24,517 nt of DNA, taken from an uncultured Thermomicrobiales bacterium. Lineage in GTDB: Bacteria; Chloroflexota; Chloroflexia; Thermomicrobiales; Thermomicrobiaceae. This document shows, one piece after another, positions 7,520 to 14,523 of this stretch. The notes beneath the pieces were generated by a model that saw only the letters and a list, made by a program, of their open reading frames with translations, made no database searches and was not told the DNA's origin. Position numbers and translations under genes: made by a program. Location of the stretch: NCBI GenBank assembly GCA_937891245.1, contig CALAGB010000250.1, forward strand, positions 1 through 24,517. Direction: 5' to 3'. How positions within the stretch are numbered: the first letter of the stretch is position 1; each line of letters starts with the position of its first letter.

Positions 7520-7978
7520 ATGAGCGGTTCACAGCGCGCTCGCTTCCTCGATATGGATACGCTTCGCGATCGCTTCGATCGGATGTTCTCAGACCTGATG
7601 AATACCGGATCCACTGCCGATGAGCGAGCAAACATGCCGGTCGACATTCAAGAAGTTGGTGATTCGGTCATCGTGAAGGCGTCGATGCCGGGCATCAAAC
7701 CAGACGATATTTCGGCCGAGGTGCGCAATGGCGTGTTGACGATCCGGGGCACCTCGACCGAGCAGCGTGACGAGTCGAACGGCACCTGGCAGGTCGTCGA
7801 GCGGCACGTTGGGCATATCGCCCGCAGCATCACGCTGCCCGCGACGGTCGACGAATCATCCGGACAGGCGGAATGCGCCGACGGCGTGCTCACGATCACA
7901 TTCAAGAAGACACAAGAGAAGCCGGGCAAGATGATCGAGGTGAAACGCCCCGAGAACCGTCCGATTGGGCAGCCATAG
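7520..7978 (+). CDS. Small heat shock protein (Hsp20/alpha-crystallin)
   Basis: A 152-residue ATP-independent holdase that binds unfolding proteins in the cytoplasm. The alpha-crystallin domain spans about residues 41-142, with SMPGIKPDDI (55-64) and the hallmark ADGVLTITFKK (120-130) near its end; an internal GVLTI at 71-75 belongs to the domain's earlier strand. The short N-terminal arm (about 40 residues) contains LDMDTLRDRFDRMF, typical of the family. The C-terminal tail ends NRPIGQP and lacks a clear I-x-I/V oligomer-locking motif. AAGGGAG lies 6 nt before the ATG. It is divergent from pncB, with an inverted repeat and a hairpin upstream. Confidence 0.95.
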   Translation: MSGSQRARFLDMDTLRDRFDRMFSDLMNTGSTADERANMPVDIQEVGDSVIVKASMPGIKPDDISAEVRNGVLTIRGTSTEQRDESNGTWQVVERHVGHIARSITLPATVDESSGQAECADGVLTITFKKTQEKPGKMIEVKRPENRPIGQP

Positions 7979-8046
7979 TATCCTTAGCTTGGTGGTTATT
8001 GGCGCGCGGCTGACCCAGTCAACCGACGAGAGCGACGTTTGGAACG

Positions 8047-8460
8047 ATGGACGAATTGAAAATATTCGGGCGTGGGCTGCTTGGACGTTGCCCGAACTGT
8101 GGCCAGCGACACATCTTTCGCCGTTGGTTGCAAATGGTCGATCGTTGTCCGAACTGTGGGCTCTTCTACGAGCGCGAAGAAGGTTACTGGACCGGTGCAA
8201 TCGCGATAAATACGATCGTCACCGAACTCATCTTCGCCATCGTTCTCGTCGTCGGCGTGGTTTGGACCTGGCCCGATATTCCGATCAAACCGATCCTGAT
8301 CATCGCCGTGGTTCTCAACGGGACGTTCCCGCTGTTCTTCTATCCATATTCCAAGACGATCTGGGTGGCGCTCGACCTGGTCCTGCACCCGCTCGAAGAG
8401 CGAGAACAGCACGAAGTCATCACGCTCCGCCGCGTGCGCAATACAACCGATGCCAGATAG
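8047..8460 (+). CDS. DUF983 family membrane protein with two CPNCG motifs
   Basis: A 137-residue protein of the DUF983 family, whose function is unknown. Two zinc-ribbon-like motifs, CPNCGQ (Cys15, Cys18) and CPNCGL (Cys34, Cys37), precede two hydrophobic helices at about residues 50-74 and 81-101. The central EEGYWTGAIAIN is a familiar DUF983 signature. The four Cys probably bind one metal ion on the cytoplasmic side. The Shine-Dalgarno is weak. It follows hsp20 by 68 nt and could be read from the same transcript. It ends 6 bp from the convergent malQ stop. Confidence 0.88.
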   Translation: MDELKIFGRGLLGRCPNCGQRHIFRRWLQMVDRCPNCGLFYEREEGYWTGAIAINTIVTELIFAIVLVVGVVWTWPDIPIKPILIIAVVLNGTFPLFFYPYSKTIWVALDLVLHPLEEREQHEVITLRRVRNTTDAR

Positions 8461-8466
8461 CAGTCC

Positions 8467-9966
8467 TCAGAGTCTCCGGCCGTAGAGATGTGCGAACGAT
8501 GCCAGCCTCGCGGCAAGTTCTGAGGTGAATGCACCCGGCACGGCGCGCCAAGCCCAGTTCCCCTCGACCGTGCCGGGGGTATTCATCCGTGTCGAGCTGC
8601 CGAGTCCGAGCAAATCCTGCGCCGGGATGATGACGGTCTGCGCAACCGAGGCGTAGGCCAACCGGATCAGCGACCAGATCAAATCCTCGTCATGGCACCC
8701 CAGGTAATCCTGCACGTGTGTCCGCGTCGCTTCGTCGAGCGTGCTTAGCCAGCCGGCGGTCGTATCATTGTCATGGGTTCCGGTATAGACGACTGAGTTC
8801 TTTTCAAAGTTGTGCGGAAGATACTTGTTGTCATTTCCGCTACCGAAGGCGAATTGCAGGACGTTCATGCCCGGCAGACCTAGCTGCTCACGCAAGGCGG
8901 TCACGTCATCGGTGATGATACCGAGGTCCTCCGCGATGATCGGCAACGTTCCGAGCGCTCCCGCCAACTGCTCAAAGATCGCCTCACCGGGTCCATCGAG
9001 CCACCAGCCATTAATGGCGGTCGATTCACCGGCCGGGACGTGCCAACCGGCATGAAAACCGCGAAAGTGATCGACGCGCGCCAGGTCGGTCAAGGCGAGC
9101 GTGCGGCGGAACCGTTCAATCCACCAGCGATATTCGTGCGCTTTCAACGTATCCCAGCGATAAACGGGATTCCCCCACAGCTGACCATTCGCTGAAAAGT
9201 AATCAGGTGGGACACCGGCGACGAAGGTCGGTTGACCACGCTCGTCCAGTTGAAAGATATCTTGGTGGGCCCAGACGTCGGAGCTATCGAATGCAACGTA
9301 AATCGGGACGTCACCGACGATCCATACGCCATGGTCGTTGGCGTAGCGGCGCAGTTCGCGCCACTGCTCGTCAAAAATGAACTGCACAAAGGTGTGGTAG
9401 TCGATCTCGTCACGGTATTGCTCTCGCGCGGCACGCAAGGCGTCCGGTTCGCGGCGCACCAGGGCGGGCTCCCAGTCGACCCAAGATACAGGTCGATGCG
9501 GATCATGCAGCGCTTCGAAGAGCGAGAAGTCTTCAAGCCAGACCGCTTCGCGCTGGCGAAACTGCTCAAAGCATTGTCTCAGTGGACCGGAGAAATCGTG
9601 CTGAAACCGGCTGAAGGCGCGGCGCAGCATCGGCGCCTTGAGTTCCCAGGCGGCTCCGTAGTCAGCTCGATCATCTCCCGGCACAGGCGTGATCTGGTCG
9701 TCTTCATCGAGGAGACCGCGATCGATGAGCCACGATACTGAAATGAGCAACGGATTTCCGGCAAATGCGGAACGGCTGTCATACGGCGAGTTACCTGGCC
9801 CGACCGGGCCCAGCGGCAGAACCTGCCACAAATTCTGGCCGGCGCTCTCCAGGAATTCAACGAAGCGATACGCTTCCGTACCGAGATCGCCGACGCCGTA
9901 TGGCCCAGGCAGCGATGTTGGGTGCAACAACACGCCGCAGCTTCTTCCCTCTAAAGGCCGGTGCAT
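8467..9966 (-). CDS. malQ: 4-alpha-glucanotransferase (amylomaltase, GH77)
   Basis: Transfers alpha-1,4-glucan segments between maltooligosaccharides in glycogen/maltodextrin metabolism; a cytoplasmic enzyme. The 499-residue length is typical of short bacterial and Thermus-like GH77 enzymes. The N-terminus has GVLLHPTSLPGPYGVGDLG (residues 11-29). The catalytic triad is visible: nucleophile Asp299 in ARVDHFRG, acid/base Glu346 in IIAEDLG and Asp399 in YTGTHDND. GNSPYDSRSAFAGNPLLI (58-75) is also diagnostic. ATG 9966 has GGGAG about 10 nt upstream. It is alone on its strand, convergent with the DUF983 gene and divergent from nth; no maltose transporter or glycogen gene is next to it. Confidence 0.97.
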   Translation of the reverse strand: MHRPLEGRSCGVLLHPTSLPGPYGVGDLGTEAYRFVEFLESAGQNLWQVLPLGPVGPGNSPYDSRSAFAGNPLLISVSWLIDRGLLDEDDQITPVPGDDRADYGAAWELKAPMLRRAFSRFQHDFSGPLRQCFEQFRQREAVWLEDFSLFEALHDPHRPVSWVDWEPALVRREPDALRAAREQYRDEIDYHTFVQFIFDEQWRELRRYANDHGVWIVGDVPIYVAFDSSDVWAHQDIFQLDERGQPTFVAGVPPDYFSANGQLWGNPVYRWDTLKAHEYRWWIERFRRTLALTDLARVDHFRGFHAGWHVPAGESTAINGWWLDGPGEAIFEQLAGALGTLPIIAEDLGIITDDVTALREQLGLPGMNVLQFAFGSGNDNKYLPHNFEKNSVVYTGTHDNDTTAGWLSTLDEATRTHVQDYLGCHDEDLIWSLIRLAYASVAQTVIIPAQDLLGLGSSTRMNTPGTVEGNWAWRAVPGAFTSELAARLASFAHLYGRRL

Positions 9967-10136
9967 GATGTATGCGCTCCCGCTTGAATGACGTTCCGTC
10001 CAACGACGCTAATCCTACGGCATCAGTGGCGATTGCCCGCCCCAATTTCAAACAGATTTATCGCCGGTGGAGTCATGATGCAGCAAACGCAAAAGCAGCA
10101 TCCAGGCACCGGTCATCGTCCATCGCCGGCTGCGTG

Positions 10137-10142
10137 TACAAT
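10137..10142 (+). promoter_or_regulatory. Candidate -10 box (TACAAT) for nth, leaderless position
   Basis: TACAAT ends 6 nt before the nth ATG at 10149, so transcription would start at about the first base of the start codon. No Shine-Dalgarno is possible in the 6-nt gap. No clear -35 is seen 16-18 nt upstream. Confidence 0.45.
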
Positions 10143-10148
10143 AGGCGA

Positions 10149-10823
10149 ATGGTGACCGCAACTGATGAGCGCAATAACGGTTCAATCTTCGCGCGCGAGG
10201 TGCTGCAACGCCTGGAAACACACTTCGGCCGGCCCAACTGGAAGGTCGAGCACCCGCCGCTCGATGAACTCGTGCTCACCATTCTCTCGCAACATACATC
10301 TGACATAAACTGCGAACGCGCCTTCGCATCGTTGCGCGCCGTCTATCCGACCTGGGAAGCGGTGGTCGAGGCGCCGGACGAGGCGATCGCGGATGCGATT
10401 CGAGCCGGTGGTCTCGCTCGCGTGAAGGCACCGCGCATCAAGATGGTCGTCAGTCGCGTGCTCGCCGGCAACCTGCTCGATGGGATCGAGGAGCGTCCGC
10501 TCGCTGAGGCGAAAGCGCTGCTCCGCTCATTGCCCGGTGTCGGGCCGAAGACCGCGGCCTGCGTTTTGCTGTTTGCTTGTCGCAGGCCCGCGCTTCCGGT
10601 TGACACGCACGTCTATCGTGTTTCACAACGCGTCGGTCTGATTGAAGGATCAACTAATCCCGAGGAAGCGCACGAGACGCTTGAAGCGCTCCTCGACCCG
10701 CAGGATGTTTATTCATTCCACATCAATATGATTCGACACGGCCGCGCGATCTGCCGCGCCCGATCCCCTCAGTGCGCGAGTTGTCCCATCGCGGACCTCT
10801 GCCGTCATCCGGTGAACGCCTGA
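10149..10823 (+). CDS. nth: Endonuclease III (DNA glycosylase/AP lyase)
   Basis: Removes oxidised pyrimidines and cleaves the abasic site in base excision repair. From ATG 10149 the product has 224 residues, close to the family norm. The helix-hairpin-helix LPGVGPKTAACVL (residues 128-140) holds catalytic Lys134; catalytic Asp152 is in VDTHVYR. A C-terminal [4Fe-4S] loop has the classic C-x6-C-x2-C-x5-C spacing (Cys202, 209, 212, 218). The frame stays open upstream to 9972, but that part is low-complexity and not protein-like, and a -10 box sits just before 10149. The next gene begins 1 nt after its stop codon. Confidence 0.96.
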   Translation: MVTATDERNNGSIFAREVLQRLETHFGRPNWKVEHPPLDELVLTILSQHTSDINCERAFASLRAVYPTWEAVVEAPDEAIADAIRAGGLARVKAPRIKMVVSRVLAGNLLDGIEERPLAEAKALLRSLPGVGPKTAACVLLFACRRPALPVDTHVYRVSQRVGLIEGSTNPEEAHETLEALLDPQDVYSFHINMIRHGRAICRARSPQCASCPIADLCRHPVNA

Positions 10824-10824
10824 T

Positions 10825-11463
10825 ATGGCCCCCACTGAGATCGTGCTTGTTCGGCACGGCGAGACGCAGAGCAACCTGGAGCAACTGCTCCACGGTCGAA
10901 CCGACGTGCCGCTCACGCCCCTCGGCGAATGGCAAGCGGCACGTGTCGCCCAACGCGTGCAGGAGATCGGCGGCGCGTCGGCACTCTATTCCAGCCCGCT
11001 CATCCGGGCGCATTCGACGGCGCTGCGAATATCCCAAACGATCGGACTCGAGACAATCCTCCTGGCCGATCTGATGGAATATCACTTCGGTGACTTCGAA
11101 GGCTTTTCTCTTGCCGAGATTCAGCAAGCGTATCCCGAACTCTTCCTGCGTGCGCTGGATACGTCCGATACCGAATTTCGCTTCCCAAACGGCGAGTCGA
11201 AACATGAATTCAACGTGCGCGTCAAGAGCGCGTTCAACCAACTCGTTGAGGAGCACTCAGGAGAACGGATTGTCGTCGTCGCGCACGGCGGTGTCATCGG
11301 ATCAGCCGTCGCCCAATTTACCGGGGGCAACCCGAATGATTGGGCGAAGTATCTCGTGCGCAATTGCAGCGTCACACACCTCGAATTGAACGGCGATCCA
11401 GTCGCTCGACTCATCTGCTGGAACGATGCTCTCCATCTGGACGGGGAGGACGCTCTGCCATGA
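10825..11463 (+). CDS. Histidine phosphatase family protein (phosphoglycerate mutase-like)
   Basis: A 212-residue member of the histidine phosphatase superfamily (GpmB/CobC/PhoE-like). The N-terminal LVRHGET (residues 8-14) carries the phosphorylated His11. Arg61 follows the conserved SSPLIRA segment, and VVAHGGVIG (151-159) holds the second catalytic His154. It could be a broad-specificity phosphatase, a cofactor-dependent phosphoglycerate mutase or an alpha-ribazole phosphatase; no cobalamin genes lie nearby, which makes the last less likely. It begins one base after the nth stop and its TGA overlaps the next start as ATGA, so nth, this gene and the MBL gene are probably co-translated. Confidence 0.93.
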   Translation: MAPTEIVLVRHGETQSNLEQLLHGRTDVPLTPLGEWQAARVAQRVQEIGGASALYSSPLIRAHSTALRISQTIGLETILLADLMEYHFGDFEGFSLAEIQQAYPELFLRALDTSDTEFRFPNGESKHEFNVRVKSAFNQLVEEHSGERIVVVAHGGVIGSAVAQFTGGNPNDWAKYLVRNCSVTHLELNGDPVARLICWNDALHLDGEDALP

Positions 11464-12233
11464 AAATGACGGTTATCGGCGGTTCAGCCGCGTGTCCCAA
11501 TCCCGGCGATGCCGGGTCCTCGTATCTCATCACCCACGATCGATTCTCGCTCCTCCTCGACTGTGGGCCAGATAGCATCTCGAAGCTGCGGCAACAGACG
11601 AGGCTGCGCGACATCGGCGCAGTCGTCATCTCGCATCTCCACTCCGACCACACGCTTGACCTTGTCCCCTTCCGGTATGGGCTTCGCTACATCCCCGGCG
11701 GTCGCGGGGAGCGCATCCCGCTCTGGATGCCGCCCGGCGGACGCGCGTTCCTTGACCAGCTCGGTCGCGTCTTTGCGCTGGGTGGCGAGGCGAATGAGCC
11801 ATTCTTCGATACCGAGTTCGCGATCGACGAATACGAACCGGACATGCCGTTCGTGGTCGGTCCTTATTCCATCTCATTCATGCCGACGCGGCATTTCATC
11901 GACTGCTGGGCGATGCGCATCCGGGCGGGTGGACGCGACCTCGCCTATCTCGCCGATAGTGCACCCATCGACGCGCTGGTCGACTTCGCACGCGACGCTG
12001 ATCTCGCCATTTGTGAGGCAACCCTCCCGATCGATGGAGCCGGCTCGCCGGAAAACAGCGGCCACATGACCTCGGCCCAGGCTGGGGAGATTGCGCAGCG
12101 TGCAGGCGTTCGGCATCTCGTCTTGACTCATCGCTGGGCAGAGCACGATATCGAAGAATCCGTGCGCGAAGTCCGCGCAACCTTCGCGGGTGCCGTCACC
12201 ATCGCGGCCAGCGGCGTCCAGGTCATCGTTTGA
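11460..12233 (+). CDS. MBL-fold metal-dependent hydrolase (RNase Z/ElaC-like)
   Basis: A 257-residue metallo-beta-lactamase-fold protein. HLHSDH (residues 59-64) is the main metal motif; further likely ligands are His145 in PTRHFIDCW, Asp166 in LADSAP and His224 in VLTHRW, with His202 in SGHMTSAQAG also placed as in RNase Z-like hydrolases. The CEATLP (185-190) and HMT-AQAGEIA pattern is shared with ribonuclease Z and related cytoplasmic hydrolases. It lacks the long RNase Z exosite arm as far as I can see, so tRNA processing is not assured. ATG 11460 overlaps the upstream TGA (ATGA) and has GGGGAGG before it. Confidence 0.9.
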   Translation: MKMTVIGGSAACPNPGDAGSSYLITHDRFSLLLDCGPDSISKLRQQTRLRDIGAVVISHLHSDHTLDLVPFRYGLRYIPGGRGERIPLWMPPGGRAFLDQLGRVFALGGEANEPFFDTEFAIDEYEPDMPFVVGPYSISFMPTRHFIDCWAMRIRAGGRDLAYLADSAPIDALVDFARDADLAICEATLPIDGAGSPENSGHMTSAQAGEIAQRAGVRHLVLTHRWAEHDIEESVREVRATFAGAVTIAASGVQVIV

Positions 12234-12256
12234 CGGGCTGAACGAGCGAGGAAGCG

Positions 12257-13150
12257 ATGAAACCCGAGGCTGAGTATTTTTCGATGCCGGGATTTCGGGT
12301 CGGCCACTGGACGCATCCGGCGGGCACAACGGGCTGTTCCGTGGTCATCCCCGATACGCGTTCGCTCGCGGTGGTTGACGTCCGCGGCGGCGCCCCGGGC
12401 ACCCGCGAAACGTCGCTCCTCGAAGAAGGGCGACTCGTCCAGCGGGTCGACGCCATAGTTTTGACTGGAGGTAGCGCCTTCGGGCTGTCGGCAGCCGATG
12501 GCGTGATGCGCTGGCTACGTGAGCAGGGACGAGGGTTCCCGACCGCCAGTATTCCCGTGCCGATCGTGCCGGCCGCCGTTCTCTTCGACCTCCGCGGCCC
12601 CGAACCGGACTGGCCGGATGCCGATGCGGGATATTTGGCAGCCTCAACGGCTGCCGTCGACAACTGGACCTCCGGGCCGATTGGCGCGGGAACCGGTGCC
12701 ACGGTCGATAAAATCGTCAATCCAGGCGGCACGCCGTCCGGTATCGGCGCAGCACGCGTTTCCACTGCTGCCGGCACGATCGCGGCGCTGCTTGCGGTCA
12801 ACGCCCTCGGCGAAATCGCGGTGGATCGTGAATCAGCGATTTCGAAGGGCGAAGAACTGATTCTCGCAGCCAATCAAACACAACCTCGCGCGGGAGAAAA
12901 CACGACGATCGGCGTGGTTGTGGTCGATGCCGCGGTGAATCGCGACGATCTCGTGCGGATCGGAATCGCGGCACACGACGGTCTCGCCCGAGCGATTCAT
13001 CCGGCCCATACACCGTTCGATGGCGATACGATATTCGTCCTCGGTCGTCGCGAAGGGCATTTAACGCCAAGCGACGCGCTGCAATTGTCCGTTGCGACGC
13101 AGCACGCAGTGCTCCGCGCGGTGCGGCACTCGGTTCCGAAACGTTCGTGA
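12257..13150 (+). CDS. P1 family peptidase (DmpA/NylC-type N-terminal nucleophile hydrolase)
   Basis: A 297-residue member of the P1/DmpA (S58) family, self-cleaving Ntn-type aminopeptidases and amidases. Recognisable segments are VRGGAPGTRETSLL (residues 42-55), AIVLTGGSAFGLSAADGVMRWL (66-87) and GPIGAGTGAT (140-149). The likely autocleavage site is Asn215-Thr216 in AGENTTIGVV, by analogy with NylC (Asn-Thr) rather than DmpA (Gly-Ser). This would give subunits of about 215 and 82 residues, with Thr216 as nucleophile. Substrates in the family range from D- or beta-aminopeptides to nylon oligomers, so specificity is open. It follows the MBL gene by 23 nt and is probably in the same operon. Confidence 0.92.
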   Translation: MKPEAEYFSMPGFRVGHWTHPAGTTGCSVVIPDTRSLAVVDVRGGAPGTRETSLLEEGRLVQRVDAIVLTGGSAFGLSAADGVMRWLREQGRGFPTASIPVPIVPAAVLFDLRGPEPDWPDADAGYLAASTAAVDNWTSGPIGAGTGATVDKIVNPGGTPSGIGAARVSTAAGTIAALLAVNALGEIAVDRESAISKGEELILAANQTQPRAGENTTIGVVVVDAAVNRDDLVRIGIAAHDGLARAIHPAHTPFDGDTIFVLGRREGHLTPSDALQLSVATQHAVLRAVRHSVPKRS

Positions 13151-13201
13151 GAACCGGTTCCGAATCGCAACAGGCCAGGTGTCGTTTCCGGTATGGCGTG
13201 C

Positions 13202-13207
13202 TAGACT
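13202..13207 (+). promoter_or_regulatory. Candidate extended -10 (TGCTAGACT)
   Basis: TAGACT preceded by TGC makes an extended -10 element in the 143-bp gap before the TIM-barrel gene. The resulting leader would be about 80 nt. The -35 region is poor, as is tolerated with an extended -10. Confidence 0.35.
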
Positions 13208-13293
13208 GAGGTCGGATTCAACGCCGAGCGCGTGGCATTGTATTCATGGCGGTGCGGTTAAAACGGCGGGCCCAGACTGGCGAGTAATCCACC

Positions 13294-14157
13294 ATGAAAC
13301 TGCTCCTCTCAACCGGGGCGTTCCCGGGATTTTCAATCGAAAACTCGCTAAGTCTCGCGCGTGACGTCGGTGCCGAAGGTGTCGAGCTGATGCTGACGCC
13401 ACGGCTCGGTCGTATCGACCCCGACTACATTCGCTCCATCGAAGAGCTCTACGAAACGCCGGTTCGCTCCGTGCATACGACGATGCGCCTCCGGCATGTA
13501 TCGCCCGAACTTGCGGCGCGTGACATCGTGCAATCGGCCCGGTTCGCGGCGAATTTCCTGCAGTGCGATGTCTTAGTGGTTCATACCCCCAACGTCCAAT
13601 CACTGCACGAGCCGGCTGGGCGCTTCTGGTTCGACGCCGTCACATCGGCGGTCGAAATCTCGCGCAGCGCTCAATTCGCGGTGGCGATCGAGAATAGCGG
13701 TCGCTCAACCGCGAAAACGCCCACCTGGGCGTTCGACCATCCACACCGGCTGCTCTGGTTGACCGAGGAGTGGGATCTCCGGATCACCTACGACACGGCG
13801 CACGCCGCCAGCCGCAATTGGGAACTCCTCGATACACTCAGAACCCTGCAGCCGCGCATCGCCAACGTCCACCTGAGCGACCTCAATCGCGCGCGGAACT
13901 CGCGTTTCGGTCTTGTCAATGCGATGACGCGTGACCACCAGATTCCCGGAGAGGGCGATTTACCGATCGACGACGTGATCCGCAATCTGGCGACGGCGCA
14001 GTACGCCGGTGCCGTCACGCTCGAACTCAGCCCTTTCGCCGTCCATGCCTGGTGGCGGCCCACCGCCGTGCGTCGCCTCAGCGACGCCTTTCGCCACTGT
14101 CGAGAAATCGCGCGCAGCCTCGGCTTCCCCCAGCAGCGACCCCAAGGGCGGATGTAG
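13294..14157 (+). CDS. Sugar phosphate isomerase/epimerase-like TIM-barrel protein
   Basis: A 287-residue protein of the xylose isomerase-like/AP-endonuclease-2 TIM-barrel superfamily. Probable metal ligands and barrel-strand motifs are Glu133 in VAIENSGRS, Asp167 and His170 in ITYDTAHA, His193 in NVHLSD, His215 in DHQIPGEGDLP and Glu244 in VTLELSP. The H-x-x-P-G-x-G-x-x-P pattern near the C-terminus is typical of the sugar isomerase/epimerase branch. The specific substrate is not evident and no sugar operon lies nearby. Members of this superfamily also include endonuclease IV, but the full Nfo motif set is not seen. The last residues (QQRPQGRM) run up to the edge of the palindromic element that follows. 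Confidence 0.88.
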   Translation: MKLLLSTGAFPGFSIENSLSLARDVGAEGVELMLTPRLGRIDPDYIRSIEELYETPVRSVHTTMRLRHVSPELAARDIVQSARFAANFLQCDVLVVHTPNVQSLHEPAGRFWFDAVTSAVEISRSAQFAVAIENSGRSTAKTPTWAFDHPHRLLWLTEEWDLRITYDTAHAASRNWELLDTLRTLQPRIANVHLSDLNRARNSRFGLVNAMTRDHQIPGEGDLPIDDVIRNLATAQYAGAVTLELSPFAVHAWWRPTAVRRLSDAFRHCREIARSLGFPQQRPQGRM

Positions 14158-14248
14158 GCCCGACGAAGCCCTCACCCCCGGCCCCTCTCCCCGAACCCTC
14201 TCCCATCGCGAGCGGGAGCGGGGAGGAGACGCGCGACTCAAGTCGCTC

Positions 14249-14311
14249 GGGCGCCATGAATGTCGCCCCTACATGAGCACGGATTCCGTAGGGGCGACAT
14301 TTATGGCGCCC
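14249..14311. repeat. Inner inverted repeat, 24-nt arms, 23/24 match
   Basis: Arms at 14249-14272 (starting GGGCGCCATGAATG) and 14288-14311 (starting GTAGGGGCGACATT) are reverse complements except at one position. They enclose a 15-nt loop. The GTAGGGGCGAC core is of a kind dispersed in many Chloroflexota and cyanobacterial genomes. It lies centred inside the larger element at 14168-14442 and could be an independent insertion. Confidence 0.85.
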
Positions 14312-14367
14312 GGTTCAACCGGAATGAGCGTTGCCGGAACACGACCAACTTCGCTTAAAGACACCGC

Positions 14368-14385
14368 TCTCCCAGAATTGGGAGA
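14368..14385. repeat. Short stem TCTCCCA-GAAT-TGGGAGA
   Basis: A perfect 7-bp stem with a 4-nt loop inside the larger element, close to its right end. There is no T-tract, so it is not an obvious terminator. Confidence 0.7.
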
Positions 14386-14463
14386 TGGTTCTCCCGCCCA
14401 TGGGGAGGGAGTTCGTGGGAGGGACCGGCCGGGGGTGAGGGCCGTCCTCCGCCGCCACCGACG

Positions 14464-14491
14464 CAAAAAGGGGGAGCATTGCGCTCCCCCT
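14464..14491 (-). terminator. Intrinsic terminator of the ribosomal protein operon
   Basis: On the minus strand, AGGGGGAGC (14483-14491) pairs perfectly with GCTCCCCCT (14469-14477) around a 5-nt loop and is followed by a T-run (14465-14469 read as A on the plus strand). It starts about 33 nt after the rpsI stop, ends the long minus-strand operon and separates it from the repeat element. Confidence 0.9.
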
Positions 14492-14523
14492 GGATGTGCG
14501 TTTGAGTATTTGTCGAGGTGGGC

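Larger units (their letters stand above)
14168..14442. repeat. Nested-palindrome intergenic element (MITE/REP-like)
   Basis: This fills most of the 366-bp gene-free gap between the TIM-barrel gene and rpsI. Its ends are perfect 16-bp inverted repeats: GCCCTCACCCCCGGCC at 14168-14183 and its complement at 14427-14442. Imperfect symmetry (CTCCCCGAACCCTCTCCC-like) continues inward for about 25 more bases. Inside are a second long inverted repeat (14249-14311) and a small stem (14368-14385). No reading frame in it looks like protein and no transposase is present. I see no clear target-site duplication. Repeats with GAGGG/CCGGGGGTGAGGG ends are common between genes in Chloroflexota, so it may be a non-autonomous mobile or recombination-prone element. 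Confidence 0.75.

Noticed and set aside
7965..8528. 187-codon plus-strand frame overlapping the DUF983 gene
   Set aside because: It runs in another frame through the DUF983 gene and into the end of malQ; the DUF983 frame has the CPNCG pairs and membrane helices, this one has nothing recognisable.
9232..9741. 169-codon plus-strand frame inside malQ
   Set aside because: Antisense shadow of GH77 coding sequence.
9972..10148. N-terminal extension of nth from ATG 9972
   Set aside because: The 59 extra residues are not protein-like, are absent from the family, and the -10 box at 10137 lies inside them.
11340..11459. N-terminal extension of the MBL-fold gene
   Set aside because: The 40 residues overlap the histidine phosphatase gene in another frame and precede an ATG with a good ribosome site and the usual MKMTVIGG-type start.
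14168..14442. CRISPR-like array
   Set aside because: The repeats are inverted, not direct, with no regular spacers and no cas gene; no other part of the window shows an array.
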